A stretch of 64,000 nt of DNA from Clostridiaceae bacterium Marseille-Q4143 (GTDB lineage: Bacteria; Bacillota; Clostridia; Lachnospirales; Lachnospiraceae): NCBI GenBank assembly GCA_018228645.1, contig CP073693.1, forward strand, positions 2,800,416-2,864,415, in the 5' to 3' direction. A program made the translations under genes and the position numbers. Below the pieces are notes generated by a model. That model saw only the letters and a list, made by a program, of their open reading frames with translations. It was not told where the DNA came from and searched no databases. Shown here piece by piece: positions 1 to 7,268 of the stretch; positions within the stretch are counted from its first letter, which is position 1; each line of letters starts with the position of its first letter.

Positions 1-243
1 AGTAATTAAGTAAGTTACTTCATATTCTGCAAAATCTGTATAACATACTCGTATACTGCCACTTTTTCCTTTATTTTCAAGTGGAAATCGGACTTTCCGG
101 ATGCCGCCGGTTCCTTCCATCACCGGTCCGGATTCTGGATCTTTTAATAGTATTATTTGCAAAGCCTGAAGTTCTTTATCGCCAAGACCAATTTCTTTCC
201 AACGTTTTGTAAATAGTGGTACTTCTATAAAAGTTCTTGTCAT
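1..243 (-). CDS. RelE/ParE-family toxin, C-terminus cut by the window edge
   Basis: The ATG is at 243-241 on the minus strand and the frame stays open for 81 codons to the edge. The protein starts MTRTFIEVPLFTKRW and carries GTGGIRKVRF followed by GKSGSIRVCY. That glycine-rich pair is typical of the RelE-like toxins of type II toxin-antitoxin modules (ribosome-linked mRNA cleavage in known members). A clear ribosome site (AGGGAAAGG) precedes the ATG, and the promoter carries a perfect palindrome. In this family's HigBA-like arrangement the toxin comes first, so the antitoxin would lie beyond position 1; it cannot be seen here. The family call is good; the exact subfamily is uncertain. Confidence 0.75.
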   Translation of the reverse strand, partial: MTRTFIEVPLFTKRWKEIGLGDKELQALQIILLKDPESGPVMEGTGGIRKVRFPLENKGKSGSIRVCYTDFAEYEVTYLIT

Positions 244-268
244 TTGTTTATTACCTTTCCCTTTTATT

Positions 269-300
269 ATTATATTACACCCTATTATATAGGGTGTCAA
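269..300 (-). promoter_or_regulatory. Toxin promoter with palindromic operator between -35 and -10
   Basis: Minus-strand TTGACA (300-295) and TAATAT (277-272) are 17 bp apart. A perfect inverted repeat, arms ACACCCTAT and ATAGGGTGT around TAT, fills 277-297, covering the spacer and touching both hexamers. This is the expected layout for repression by the toxin-antitoxin complex. The autoregulation is inferred. Confidence 0.75.
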
Positions 301-402
301 TTCTCATTAAAAATTATTCTATAACTATAGTGTTATTTCGAGCAAAACTTTCCCGATTCTGTGTGTCTGGATATCACGAAATTGTATGCTATTGGAGCGG
401 AC

Positions 403-470
403 AAATAAAAAGAGCTGTGTGAGCAGAGCGGACACTTTCCAGTGTACGATCTGGGCATACGGCTCTTTGC
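403..470 (-). terminator. Probable branched intrinsic terminator of the pseudouridine synthase gene
   Basis: Reading the minus strand, AAAGAGC (near 469) pairs with GCTCTTT (near 412) and is followed by TTTTTATTT. Inside is a small hairpin, ACACT-GGAA-AGTGT. Partial pairing next to the outer stem has two mismatches. The rest of the 244-552 gap holds the toxin promoter and no convincing gene. Confidence 0.5.
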
Positions 471-552
471 ATATTTGTTCCGATACACTACATACAATTG
501 TGTATACAAGCACACAGAATATCATAAAATTTTGAATCGGAGCATTATGGTT

Positions 553-1134
553 TTAGATGTTGATTTCTTTATATTCTCCCGGATTCAGTTCCGGATCCAG
601 GACTAGATCTCCCATGGAAATACGTTTCAATCGAATCACACAGCAGCCGACGACTTTCAGCATGCGGCGGATCTGGCGTTTGCGGCCTTCGGAGATGGTG
701 ATGGTGCCGAATACCACAGGATGATCGGGAAGGTTATATTTTAACTTTTCCTGCATATCCGGATGGAGGTGAGGCACGACTTTAGAGAGGAGGGAAGTAC
801 CAGTGACTGTGACAGAGGCGCCTGTAGTGGGGCGGTCAGAGCCGATGAGCAGGACGCCTTCGGATAATCTTTGAAGATTCTCTTCATTCAGAGTACCAAG
901 GGCGACAAATTCATAAGTTTTCGGTACGTGGAAAGCAGGATTCGTCATCTTCTGATTCCATACACCGTCATCCGTAATCATAAGAAGACCTTCGGTCTCA
1001 CGGTCAAGACGTCCCACCGGGGAGAGACAGTCATTTCCCAGGGAATGGAAATAATCCATTACCACTGGAAAACGATCATCCCTGTGGGCCGTGACACAGC
1101 CGAAGGGCTTATTGAACATATAATAGTGTTTCAT
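553..1134 (-). CDS. rRNA pseudouridine synthase, RsuA/RluE type without S4 domain
   Basis: This 193-residue protein opens directly with the catalytic fold (MKHYYMFNKPFGCVTAH). It has the family motif GRLDRETEGLLMITDDG near residue 42, where the Asp of RLD is the catalytic nucleophile in known members. EGRKRQIRRM near residue 150 is the conserved C-terminal motif. RsuA and RluB have an N-terminal S4 RNA-binding domain; it is absent here, as in RluE. The enzyme should isomerise one uridine in ribosomal RNA; which one cannot be told. The start codon lies 5 bp after the stop of the upstream membrane-protein gene, so the two are probably cotranscribed. Confidence 0.88.
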   Translation of the reverse strand: MKHYYMFNKPFGCVTAHRDDRFPVVMDYFHSLGNDCLSPVGRLDRETEGLLMITDDGVWNQKMTNPAFHVPKTYEFVALGTLNEENLQRLSEGVLLIGSDRPTTGASVTVTGTSLLSKVVPHLHPDMQEKLKYNLPDHPVVFGTITISEGRKRQIRRMLKVVGCCVIRLKRISMGDLVLDPELNPGEYKEINI

Positions 1135-1139
1135 AAAAA

Positions 1140-1598
1140 TTAACCTTCAGGGAACAGTTCGTTATAATAACGTTCCGTCAGTTCTTCTGCATAAGCATCG
1201 TCCAGTTCCGGGAAAGCAAGCATCATGCGTTCCCTCATTAACTCTGTCACCATAAAATATTTCATTTCACTGGTAGTATTCTCATCCAGATCCACAGTCA
1301 GGGATTCTGGTGCCAGATTTTCTTTAGCCCAGACACTGATTTTTTCTTCCAGGGTAGATTCCCGTGAAATGTCCTCCAGCATTTTCATGGCTTTCTTAAA
1401 AGAAAGCCCGGCAATAACAAGGAAAATCAGGAACATTCCTTCCATAACTGCCAGTGCAAACATATTCAGAGGCAGCTTGATAATTCCAATAATAGCCAGT
1501 GTGATTATCAGAAACCCGCCGCTTCCTACCAGCAGAAATGTCCAGGCAGAAGATTTTGTTTCTGACTGCTTGTCCTTTGCAGATGTATGAGTACTCAT
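1140..1598 (-). CDS. Hypothetical two-TM membrane protein
   Basis: A 152-residue protein with a polar N-terminus (about 17 residues), two adjacent hydrophobic segments (about 20-41 and 46-66), then an acidic, probably cytoplasmic tail rich in Glu and Asp with an MxxELMRERMM helix. I do not recognise a named family. The start is well supported by AAGGAGGAG about 8 bp upstream and by a consensus-like promoter. It lies just ahead of the pseudouridine synthase gene and is divergent from the coiled-coil protein gene. No catalytic motif is visible, so no function is assigned. Confidence 0.75.
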   Translation of the reverse strand: MSTHTSAKDKQSETKSSAWTFLLVGSGGFLIITLAIIGIIKLPLNMFALAVMEGMFLIFLVIAGLSFKKAMKMLEDISRESTLEEKISVWAKENLAPESLTVDLDENTTSEMKYFMVTELMRERMMLAFPELDDAYAEELTERYYNELFPEG

Positions 1599-1632
1599 GG
1601 ATCACTCCTCCTTCGTATTCTTCCTATAGTTC

Positions 1633-1661
1633 ATTATAACCGAAAGTTTCCGGGGATTCAA
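1633..1661 (-). promoter_or_regulatory. Sigma-A promoter for the membrane protein/pseudouridine synthase pair
   Basis: Minus-strand TTGAAT (1661-1656), a 17-bp spacer and TATAAT (1638-1633) lie about 35 bp before the ATG at 1598. Confidence 0.75.
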
Positions 1662-1675
1662 TCCTCAAAGAGACC

Positions 1676-1704
1676 TTGCGTAAATCCCTCTATTCGGGTA
1701 TAAT
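1676..1704 (+). promoter_or_regulatory. Sigma-A promoter for the coiled-coil protein gene
   Basis: TTGCGT (1676-1681), a 17-bp spacer and a perfect TATAAT (1699-1704). It is back to back with the minus-strand promoter at 1633-1661; only 14 bp separate the two -35 elements. Confidence 0.75.
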
Positions 1705-1777
1705 ATCGTAAGAAAATACGAAAGAATTTCAGAATTGATTCAGGATAGAAAGAAAGCAGCAAAAGGAGAATAAAAGA

Positions 1778-2386
1778 ATGAGCAGCAGCCGTATTGAACA
1801 GATTATTGAAGAGATTGAAGATTATATTGATACATGCAAAGGGCCTTTATTTTCATCGGGAGACAAGATTGTGGTGGAGCGTGAGCGTATGGAAGAACTT
1901 CTGCGTGAACTTCGTCTGAAGACGCCGGAGGAGATCAAGCGTTATCAGAAAATCCTTGCAAATAAGGATGCAATTCTGGCAGATGCCCAGCAGAAAGCAG
2001 AAGCCATTATTGCTCAGGCAAATATCCAGAATCAGGAGTTGGTCAATGAGCATGAGATTATGCAGCAGGCTTATGAGCAGGCAAATCAGGTCATTGAAAT
2101 GGCTACTAATCAGGCACAGGATATTCTGGATAATGCAACCAGAGATGCCAATGATATCCGTCGTGGCGCTATCCAGTATACCGATGATATGCTCGCCAAC
2201 ATGCAGACCATGGTGCAGGAAGTAGTAGAGACTTCCAACAGCCGTTACAGCGCAATGATGAAAAATTTTCAGGATTTCTATGACACTATCATCAGTAACC
2301 GCCAGGAACTGGCACCGGAGACAGCTTCTGTAAAAGAAGAAACAGAAGAAACGACAGAAGAGCCAGAAACAGACGCCCAACAGTAA
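1778..2386 (+). CDS. Coiled-coil protein, often annotated ATPase / V-type ATPase subunit H-like
   Basis: A 202-residue protein with no Walker motif. Residues about 1-60 resemble the DivIVA-like start seen in many clostridial proteins of this type. Residues about 60-150 form a long Ala/Gln/Glu-rich coiled coil (AQQKAEAIIAQAN, NQAQDILDNATRDAND). The tail is acidic (EETEETTEEPETDAQQ). Databases often label such proteins ATPase or H+-ATPase subunit H, which the sequence does not support. A DivIVA-like role in envelope or septum organisation is possible but unproven. AAAGGAG sits 9 bp before the ATG. The 3' end overlaps the convergent ylbJ gene by 95 bp. Confidence 0.8.
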   Translation: MSSSRIEQIIEEIEDYIDTCKGPLFSSGDKIVVERERMEELLRELRLKTPEEIKRYQKILANKDAILADAQQKAEAIIAQANIQNQELVNEHEIMQQAYEQANQVIEMATNQAQDILDNATRDANDIRRGAIQYTDDMLANMQTMVQEVVETSNSRYSAMMKNFQDFYDTIISNRQELAPETASVKEETEETTEEPETDAQQ

Positions 2387-3245
2387 ATGACCGTATCCTG
2401 ATTCCTGCATGACAGAGGACACTTTTTGTCTGCGCTAAAATACATAATCCACCAAAAGAAGCGCAGGAACAGACTGCTGCCAGACGGACGGACGATGCTC
2501 CGGAAAAGAAACTGCAGACTGCCTGTATGCCACAGCTGATTTCCAGAATGGACTCCAGCGGCAGCCGCACTGCAGATGAGGCAGAAATAAGCTGCAGCAT
2601 CCGACTGCAGACAGAAAACAGAATAATATATCCGCCAAGCCGGGTAATGGTTGCGAAACTGTCCATAATACAGGCATCCAGCATCGGAAATGTAAGCCGC
2701 TGCATGGGGGCCTGTTTTTTTGTACATATATTCCGGTCGTAAGGAAAATGATAAAATGGTCTTGTCAGTATCCCGTAGCAAACCGGAAGAGCATAGAATA
2801 GCAGTACAATTTTCCATGGAATCTGATGATATCCAAGCGCATGCATACAGATATAGTTCATAAAAAAAGCCGGACTTACATTGTTGCAAAATCCAAGAAG
2901 ATAAGTGCCTTCCTCCCGTGTAAGATGTCCTTGTCGTACCAGATCAGCGGTTGTCTTGGCACCCATGGGAAATCCACACAGAAAACCCATCAGGACAGCA
3001 TAACAGCCCTCCTCGGAGATCCGGAACAGTCGTTGAAACAAAGGTGCATAGAAGCTGTTCAGGAAGTGAAAGAGGCCTGTATGGATCAGTAGGCCGGATA
3101 CAATCATAAACGGAAGCAGTGAGGGCAGAACTGCCTGATACCAGAGCGTAAGTCCTGCTGTACAGCCTTCTGCTGCCAGAACCGGATGAGTAAACAGAAG
3201 AATACAAAAGCCAAGAGGCAGAATCACTGACAGTATTTTTTTCAC
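2292..3245 (-). CDS. ylbJ: Sporulation integral membrane protein YlbJ-like
   Basis: A polytopic membrane protein of 317 residues from the GTG chosen here. The frame extends to an ATG at 3308 (338 residues), but that site lacks a ribosome site and would overlap the divergent gene. The GTG at 3245 follows TGGGA by 5 bp. LPSLLPFMIVSGLLI and GFLCGFPMGAKTTADLVRQG match the nucleoside-recognition/Gate-like fold of YlbJ, which B. subtilis needs for forespore development. It is shorter than Bacillus YlbJ (about 400 residues, from memory). It is the main sign that the host forms spores. Start uncertain; family likely. Confidence 0.78.
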   Translation of the reverse strand: MKKILSVILPLGFCILLFTHPVLAAEGCTAGLTLWYQAVLPSLLPFMIVSGLLIHTGLFHFLNSFYAPLFQRLFRISEEGCYAVLMGFLCGFPMGAKTTADLVRQGHLTREEGTYLLGFCNNVSPAFFMNYICMHALGYHQIPWKIVLLFYALPVCYGILTRPFYHFPYDRNICTKKQAPMQRLTFPMLDACIMDSFATITRLGGYIILFSVCSRMLQLISASSAVRLPLESILEISCGIQAVCSFFSGASSVRLAAVCSCASFGGLCILAQTKSVLCHAGIRIRSFTVGRLFLALLSFLLFLLLQKLSPVPVPGGY

Positions 3246-3300
3246 GTACGTCCCATATAATAAACTGATTTTGTACATTTTATGGAGTTGACCGTAATTT

Positions 3301-3969
3301 ATGCGCATTTCCAGACAACATGCCTGCTATCTGATTGCCATTTTGTTCCTCTGCTGCCTGATTCAGTCTGAAAAAGAATGGATCGAAAATCTTATAGACC
3401 GGCAGGCAGAAAGCCTTTCCAAGACCACAGAGAGCCTTCTGGAGCAATATCAGAGACAGATCGAGTCTGTCTGGGAAGAGCTTATCTATTTTCCGGTACC
3501 GGATTCTGCCTTGTCCCCAAATGTATCTGTCTCCTTCCAAAATACCTGGCAGGCGGAACGAAACTACGGCGGCAAACGAAAACACGAAGGAATTGACCTG
3601 ATGGCCGACCCTGATAAGAGCGGCTATTTTCCAATTGTGAGCATGACAGATGGAACCATTGAACAGGTGGGATGGCTGGAAAAGGGAGGCTGGCGGATTG
3701 GAATCCGGTCTATAAGTGGCAATTATTATTACTATGCACATTTTCATTCATATATCAAAGGTTGGAAAAGGGGAGATCCGGTGAAGGCAGGAGATGTGCT
3801 GGGATATATGGGTGACACTGGATATGGACCGGAAGGGACGACGGGGCAGTTCCCGGTGCATCTTCATCTGGGGATCTATCTTCCGGCTGCGGAAAGTGGC
3901 GAGCAAGCCATCAATCCTTACTGGATGCTTCGGTATCTGGAAAGCCAAAAGCTTTCATATATATATTAA
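3301..3969 (+). CDS. M23 (LytM-type) metallopeptidase, membrane-anchored
   Basis: A 222-residue protein: a short N-terminal hydrophobic segment (about 8-21), a Gln/Glu-rich helical stretch (about 25-60), then an M23 domain. Zinc ligands are visible as HEGIDL (HxxxD, about residue 98) and HLHLGIY (HxH, about residue 182). GTIEQVGW and GYMGDTGYG are typical strands. It should cut peptidoglycan cross-bridges outside the membrane, or act as a spore or division factor as LytM proteins do. GGAG lies 13 bp before the ATG, rather far; an in-frame stop at 3295 rules out an earlier start. It is divergent from ylbJ, fitting a link to sporulation (inferred). Confidence 0.85.
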   Translation: MRISRQHACYLIAILFLCCLIQSEKEWIENLIDRQAESLSKTTESLLEQYQRQIESVWEELIYFPVPDSALSPNVSVSFQNTWQAERNYGGKRKHEGIDLMADPDKSGYFPIVSMTDGTIEQVGWLEKGGWRIGIRSISGNYYYYAHFHSYIKGWKRGDPVKAGDVLGYMGDTGYGPEGTTGQFPVHLHLGIYLPAAESGEQAINPYWMLRYLESQKLSYIY

Positions 3970-3991
3970 TGTGACTGTATAAGAAGAAAAC

Positions 3992-4020
3992 TTGACATCC
4001 TCACTTCATTGTCGTATAGT
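3992..4020 (+). promoter_or_regulatory. Promoter of the thiamine salvage operon
   Basis: Perfect TTGACA (3992-3997), 17-bp spacer, TATAGT (4015-4020), placed about 25 bp before the TPP riboswitch. Confidence 0.85.
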
Positions 4021-4044
4021 AAGAAAGCAAAGTGAATAGAAAAT

Positions 4045-4138
4045 AAGTACCGGGGAGCCTGCGGAAGTGGGCTGAGATCTGACTGATACCGTCAGGACCC
4101 GTATACCTGATTTGGATCATGCCAACGTAGGAAGTAAC
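4045..4138 (+). promoter_or_regulatory. TPP riboswitch (THI element)
   Basis: The conserved blocks are all present in order: GGGGAGCC (from 4052), GGCTGAGA (from 4070), ACCCGTATACCTGATTTGGA (about 4097-4116) and ATGCCAACGTAGGAAGT (from 4119). They closely follow the E. coli thiM aptamer. It sits between a consensus promoter and an intrinsic terminator ahead of thiD, so it controls thiD-tenA-thiZXY by transcription termination when TPP is bound (known mechanism for this class). Confidence 0.96.
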
Positions 4139-4151
4139 TGTGAAAAGATAG

Positions 4152-4190
4152 AAAAGTGGAAGTACGTTGGTATTTCCACTTTTTTTATTT
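4152..4190 (+). terminator. Riboswitch-controlled intrinsic terminator
   Basis: Arms AAAAGTGGAA (4152-4161) and TTCCACTTTT (4174-4183) are followed by a T-tract. The loop contains TACGTTGG (4163-4170), the exact reverse complement of CCAACGTA (4122-4129) in the 3' part of the aptamer, which gives the competing antiterminator pairing. Confidence 0.9.
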
Positions 4191-4265
4191 ACCTGCGGCG
4201 GTACATTGGGGGCACCACCTTGCATCGCCTAACAAAAGTTATTGATGCCTGAAAGGAGAATTTTT

Positions 4266-5075
4266 ATGAAGACAGCATTAACAATCGCCGGAAGTGATTC
4301 CAGCGGAGGCGCCGGTATCCAGGCTGACTTAAAGACCATGATTGCAAATGGGGTATATGCCATGACTGCAATTACGGCTCTGACAGCACAGAACACCACC
4401 GGCGTCCAGGGGATTTTCGAGGTAACCCCGGAATTCCTGGAACAGCAGATTGACAGCGTATTTACGGATATTCGTCCGGACGCAGTGAAGATCGGAATGG
4501 TTTCTTCCGTAGGACTGATCGAGTCCATCGCTAAGAAACTGAAACAGTATGAAGCAGAAAATATCGTAGTGGACCCGGTTATGGTGGCAACCAGCGGATC
4601 AAGACTCATCAGCGAGGATGCCATTGGCGCATTAAAAGAGCTTTTACTGCCCATGGCGACGGTTCTGACTCCGAATATTCCGGAGACGGAAGTTCTCTCC
4701 GGAATGGAAGTAAAGACCGCGGATGACATGATTGCAGCAGCAAAATATATCAGTGAGACCTATCACTGTGCCGTACTCTGCAAGGGTGGACATCAGTTAA
4801 ATGATGCCAACGACCTTCTGTACCGGAACGGCGATTATAAATGGTTCAATGGTAAACGGATCGACAACCCGAATACCCATGGTACCGGATGTACGCTGTC
4901 CAGCGCTATTGCCTCAAATCTGGCAAAAGGCTATGATCTGGACACCGCAGTGGAGCGCGCAAAAGCTTATATCTCCGGCGCTCTGGCAGCCATGCTTGAT
5001 CTTGGACAGGGTTCCGGCCCCATGGATCACGGATTTGATTTTCGTGGAAAAGGATTTGCGGAGGAAAAGGCATGA
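4266..5075 (+). CDS. thiD: Hydroxymethylpyrimidine/phosphomethylpyrimidine kinase
   Basis: A ribokinase-fold enzyme of 269 residues that phosphorylates HMP to HMP-P and HMP-PP for thiamine synthesis. It starts MKTALTIAGSDSSGGAGIQADLKT, the ThiD hallmark. DPVMVATSG lies in the middle, and NTHGTGCTLSSAIA carries the GTGC anion hole and catalytic Cys near residue 205. The ATG at 4266 is preceded by AAAGGAG (4252-4258); a TTG at 4242 in the same frame has no ribosome site. It is first in the operon behind the TPP riboswitch and overlaps tenA by 4 bp (ATGA). Confidence 0.95.
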   Translation: MKTALTIAGSDSSGGAGIQADLKTMIANGVYAMTAITALTAQNTTGVQGIFEVTPEFLEQQIDSVFTDIRPDAVKIGMVSSVGLIESIAKKLKQYEAENIVVDPVMVATSGSRLISEDAIGALKELLLPMATVLTPNIPETEVLSGMEVKTADDMIAAAKYISETYHCAVLCKGGHQLNDANDLLYRNGDYKWFNGKRIDNPNTHGTGCTLSSAIASNLAKGYDLDTAVERAKAYISGALAAMLDLGQGSGPMDHGFDFRGKGFAEEKA

Positions 5076-5734
5076 CTGTTACAGAACGTTTTTTAAAAGA
5101 CACAGAATCTATCTGGGCAGAATACCATCAGCACCCGTTTGTACAGGGGATTGCCGACGGAACTCTGGATAAAGAAAAATTCAAATATTATATGATACAG
5201 GACTATCTGTATCTTCTTGATTATACGAAAGTATTTGCTATTGGCGTTGCAAAGGCGAAGGACATGGAGTTTATGAAACGCTTTGCAAATTCCACCCATG
5301 CTATTTTAGATGGAGAGATGGATATTCACAGAAGCTACATGGCACGTCTTGGCATCACGCCGGAAGAGGCAGAACATACGAAGCAGGCCCTTGATAATCT
5401 GTCTTATACCTCCTATATGCTCCGTGTGGCTTATGAAGAAGGTCAGGCAGAAGTAGCAGCTTCCATTCTTTCCTGCGCATTGAGTTATGAGGCAATTGCC
5501 CGCCAGATTGTAGCTGAGCACCCGGAAGCAGACAAACATCCGTTTTATGGAGAATGGGTATCCGGTTATGTGTCAGACAGCTATCATGAGGAAAATGAAT
5601 CCCTTGTGGTTTTAGTTGATCGTCTGGCAGCAGACTACAATGAAGCACAGCTTGCACATCTTTCCGAAATCTTCACCGTATGCTCCCGCTATGAAAAAGC
5701 GTTCTGGGACATGGCATGGGAAATGAGGAAATAG
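5072..5734 (+). CDS. tenA: TenA, aminopyrimidine aminohydrolase (thiaminase II)
   Basis: A 220-residue cytoplasmic helical enzyme that hydrolyses aminomethyl-pyrimidine, a thiamine breakdown product, to HMP. Key residues of B. subtilis TenA are present: Asp44 (MIQDY), the catalytic Cys135 (SILSCALSYEAIA) and a C-terminal catalytic Glu (Glu208 in SRYEKAFWDMAW). The start codon overlaps the thiD stop. Its product is the substrate of ThiD, and the ABC transporter genes that follow would bring in the formylamino-pyrimidine precursor, so the operon is a thiamine salvage route rather than de novo synthesis. Confidence 0.95.
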   Translation: MTVTERFLKDTESIWAEYHQHPFVQGIADGTLDKEKFKYYMIQDYLYLLDYTKVFAIGVAKAKDMEFMKRFANSTHAILDGEMDIHRSYMARLGITPEEAEHTKQALDNLSYTSYMLRVAYEEGQAEVAASILSCALSYEAIARQIVAEHPEADKHPFYGEWVSGYVSDSYHEENESLVVLVDRLAADYNEAQLAHLSEIFTVCSRYEKAFWDMAWEMRK

Positions 5735-5737
5735 TGT

Positions 5738-6487
5738 ATGCTTACATTTGATAACGTAAGATTTCAGTATGACTGTGAAGATTTTTCCATCATTGACCAT
5801 CTGTCCTTTACTGTCCAGGATGGAGAATTCGTGTCCGTAATCGGTCCTTCCGGCTGCGGAAAAAGTACGATTTTTCGGCTGGTCAATAAGCTTCTCCCTC
5901 CTGCAGAAGGAAATATTCTGGTAAATGGACAGAATATCAATGGTCTTAAAAACTACTGTGGTTATATGCCGCAGCAGGACATGCTGTTCCCATGGCGGAC
6001 AGTAAAGGAAAATGTTATGCTTCCTATGGAAATTCAGGGGAGCATTTCCAAAGCAGATATGGAAGAGCGGGCAGAGCAGGCATTGGAATCTGTCGGTTTA
6101 AAAGATTGGGGAAAGAAGTCTCCTAGGGAGCTTTCCGGCGGTATGCGGCAGCGTGCAGCATTTGCCAGAACTGTGCTCACCGGATCAGATCTTTTGCTTC
6201 TGGATGAACCTTTCTCCGCCCTTGATTATCTGACACGCCTTTCCATGCGGGAATGGCTTTTGGAACAATGGGAACGCGAGCAGAAGACCGTTCTTTTTAT
6301 TACCCATGATGTGGAGGAGGCAGTCTTTTTATCCAGCCGAATTCTGGTGGTGGAAGAAACTCCCATCACTCACTTAAAATCCATTGAAGTTCCGGCAGAA
6401 TATCCGCGAACAAGGGAAGAACTGACCCGTCCTGAAATCGTGGAGTTAAAAGAAAATTTAATTGAAATGCTCAGGAGGAATCCGTAG
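5738..6487 (+). CDS. thiZ: ABC transporter ATPase, pyrimidine precursor uptake (ThiZ-like)
   Basis: A 249-residue nucleotide-binding subunit with Walker A GPSGCGKST (about 37-45), Q-loop PQQDMLFPW, signature LSGGMRQR (about 132), Walker B LLLLDEPFSALD and H-loop ITHDVEEA. It resembles the nitrate/sulfonate/taurine/NMT1 transporter ATPases. It lies 3 bp after tenA, with GAGGAA ahead of the ATG, and is followed without a gap by its permease. The context (TPP riboswitch, TenA, NMT1-type binding protein) supports the ThiXYZ transporter of formylaminopyrimidine. Confidence 0.88.
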   Translation: MLTFDNVRFQYDCEDFSIIDHLSFTVQDGEFVSVIGPSGCGKSTIFRLVNKLLPPAEGNILVNGQNINGLKNYCGYMPQQDMLFPWRTVKENVMLPMEIQGSISKADMEERAEQALESVGLKDWGKKSPRELSGGMRQRAAFARTVLTGSDLLLLDEPFSALDYLTRLSMREWLLEQWEREQKTVLFITHDVEEAVFLSSRILVVEETPITHLKSIEVPAEYPRTREELTRPEIVELKENLIEMLRRNP

Positions 6488-7249
6488 ATGAATGAGACGA
6501 AAAAACGCGGGAATGCAAATCTTCCGGCCCTGATTCTCCTGGCAGTATTACTGATGTTCTGGCAGGCTGCTGCTATGGGAATTGATGCGGCCTATATTCT
6601 GCCGTCCCCGACGCAGATTTTAGTCCGTCTCTGGGAACTGCGAGGTCCGTTATTTACAGCGCATCTTCCGGCTACCATGTCGGTAGTTGCCATCGGACTT
6701 TCCATTTCTATTGTTCTGGGACTGGGACTTGCCGTTCTTATGGATATCAGTGAGATTACGGAAAAAGCATTATATCCGCTAATTATTGCTTCCCAGACGA
6801 TTCCGACCACTGCATTGGCACCGCTTTTTGTGCTCTGGTTTGGTTATGGTATCTGGAGTAAAGTGCTGGTAACGGTATTGATTACCTTTTTCCCTATTAC
6901 CATCACGGTATTTGACGGATTTAAATCGGTAAAGACAGAGATGGAAGAATTGTTATTTACCTTTGGCGCAAGTAAACGCCAGATCTTTTTTAAACTGAAA
7001 ATTCCGGCAGTGCTTCCCTGCTTCTTTTCTGCCATCAAAATGGCTGTTCCCATGTCCATCATCGGAGCTGCCATTGGCGAATGGTTGGGCGCACAGAGCG
7101 GACTTGGATATTTCAGCAGACGAATGATGACGCAGCTTGACGGAGCCGGTGTATTTGCACCGATTCTCCTGCTCTCCGTGGTAGCCATGTTCTTCACCGA
7201 ACTGGTAGCGATTCTGGAAAAACGACTGATCCACTGGAGAAATGACTAA
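6488..7249 (+). CDS. thiX: ABC transporter permease (ThiX-like)
   Basis: A 253-residue permease with about six hydrophobic segments, of the binding-protein-dependent inner-membrane family. The EAA loop region is visible near residues 155-175 (LLFTFGASKRQIFFKLKIP), where it should contact the ATPase. Helices include LPALILLAVLLMFWQAAAM and ILLLSVVAMFFTELVAI. It starts on the base after the ThiZ stop, with AGGAGG 9 bp upstream. Its end overlaps an ATG of the next frame, but the binding protein probably starts at a downstream GTG. The substrate is inferred from the operon. Confidence 0.88.
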   Translation: MNETKKRGNANLPALILLAVLLMFWQAAAMGIDAAYILPSPTQILVRLWELRGPLFTAHLPATMSVVAIGLSISIVLGLGLAVLMDISEITEKALYPLIIASQTIPTTALAPLFVLWFGYGIWSKVLVTVLITFFPITITVFDGFKSVKTEMEELLFTFGASKRQIFFKLKIPAVLPCFFSAIKMAVPMSIIGAAIGEWLGAQSGLGYFSRRMMTQLDGAGVFAPILLLSVVAMFFTELVAILEKRLIHWRND

Positions 7250-7268
7250 ACGAAAGAGGACTACGATT

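Noticed and set aside
237..422. Open frame of 61 codons on the plus strand at the left edge
   Set aside because: It overlaps the toxin promoter and a terminator, is low in complexity and has no ribosome site.
1778..2386. V-type ATPase subunit
   Set aside because: It is only a coiled coil with no other ATPase subunit genes nearby.
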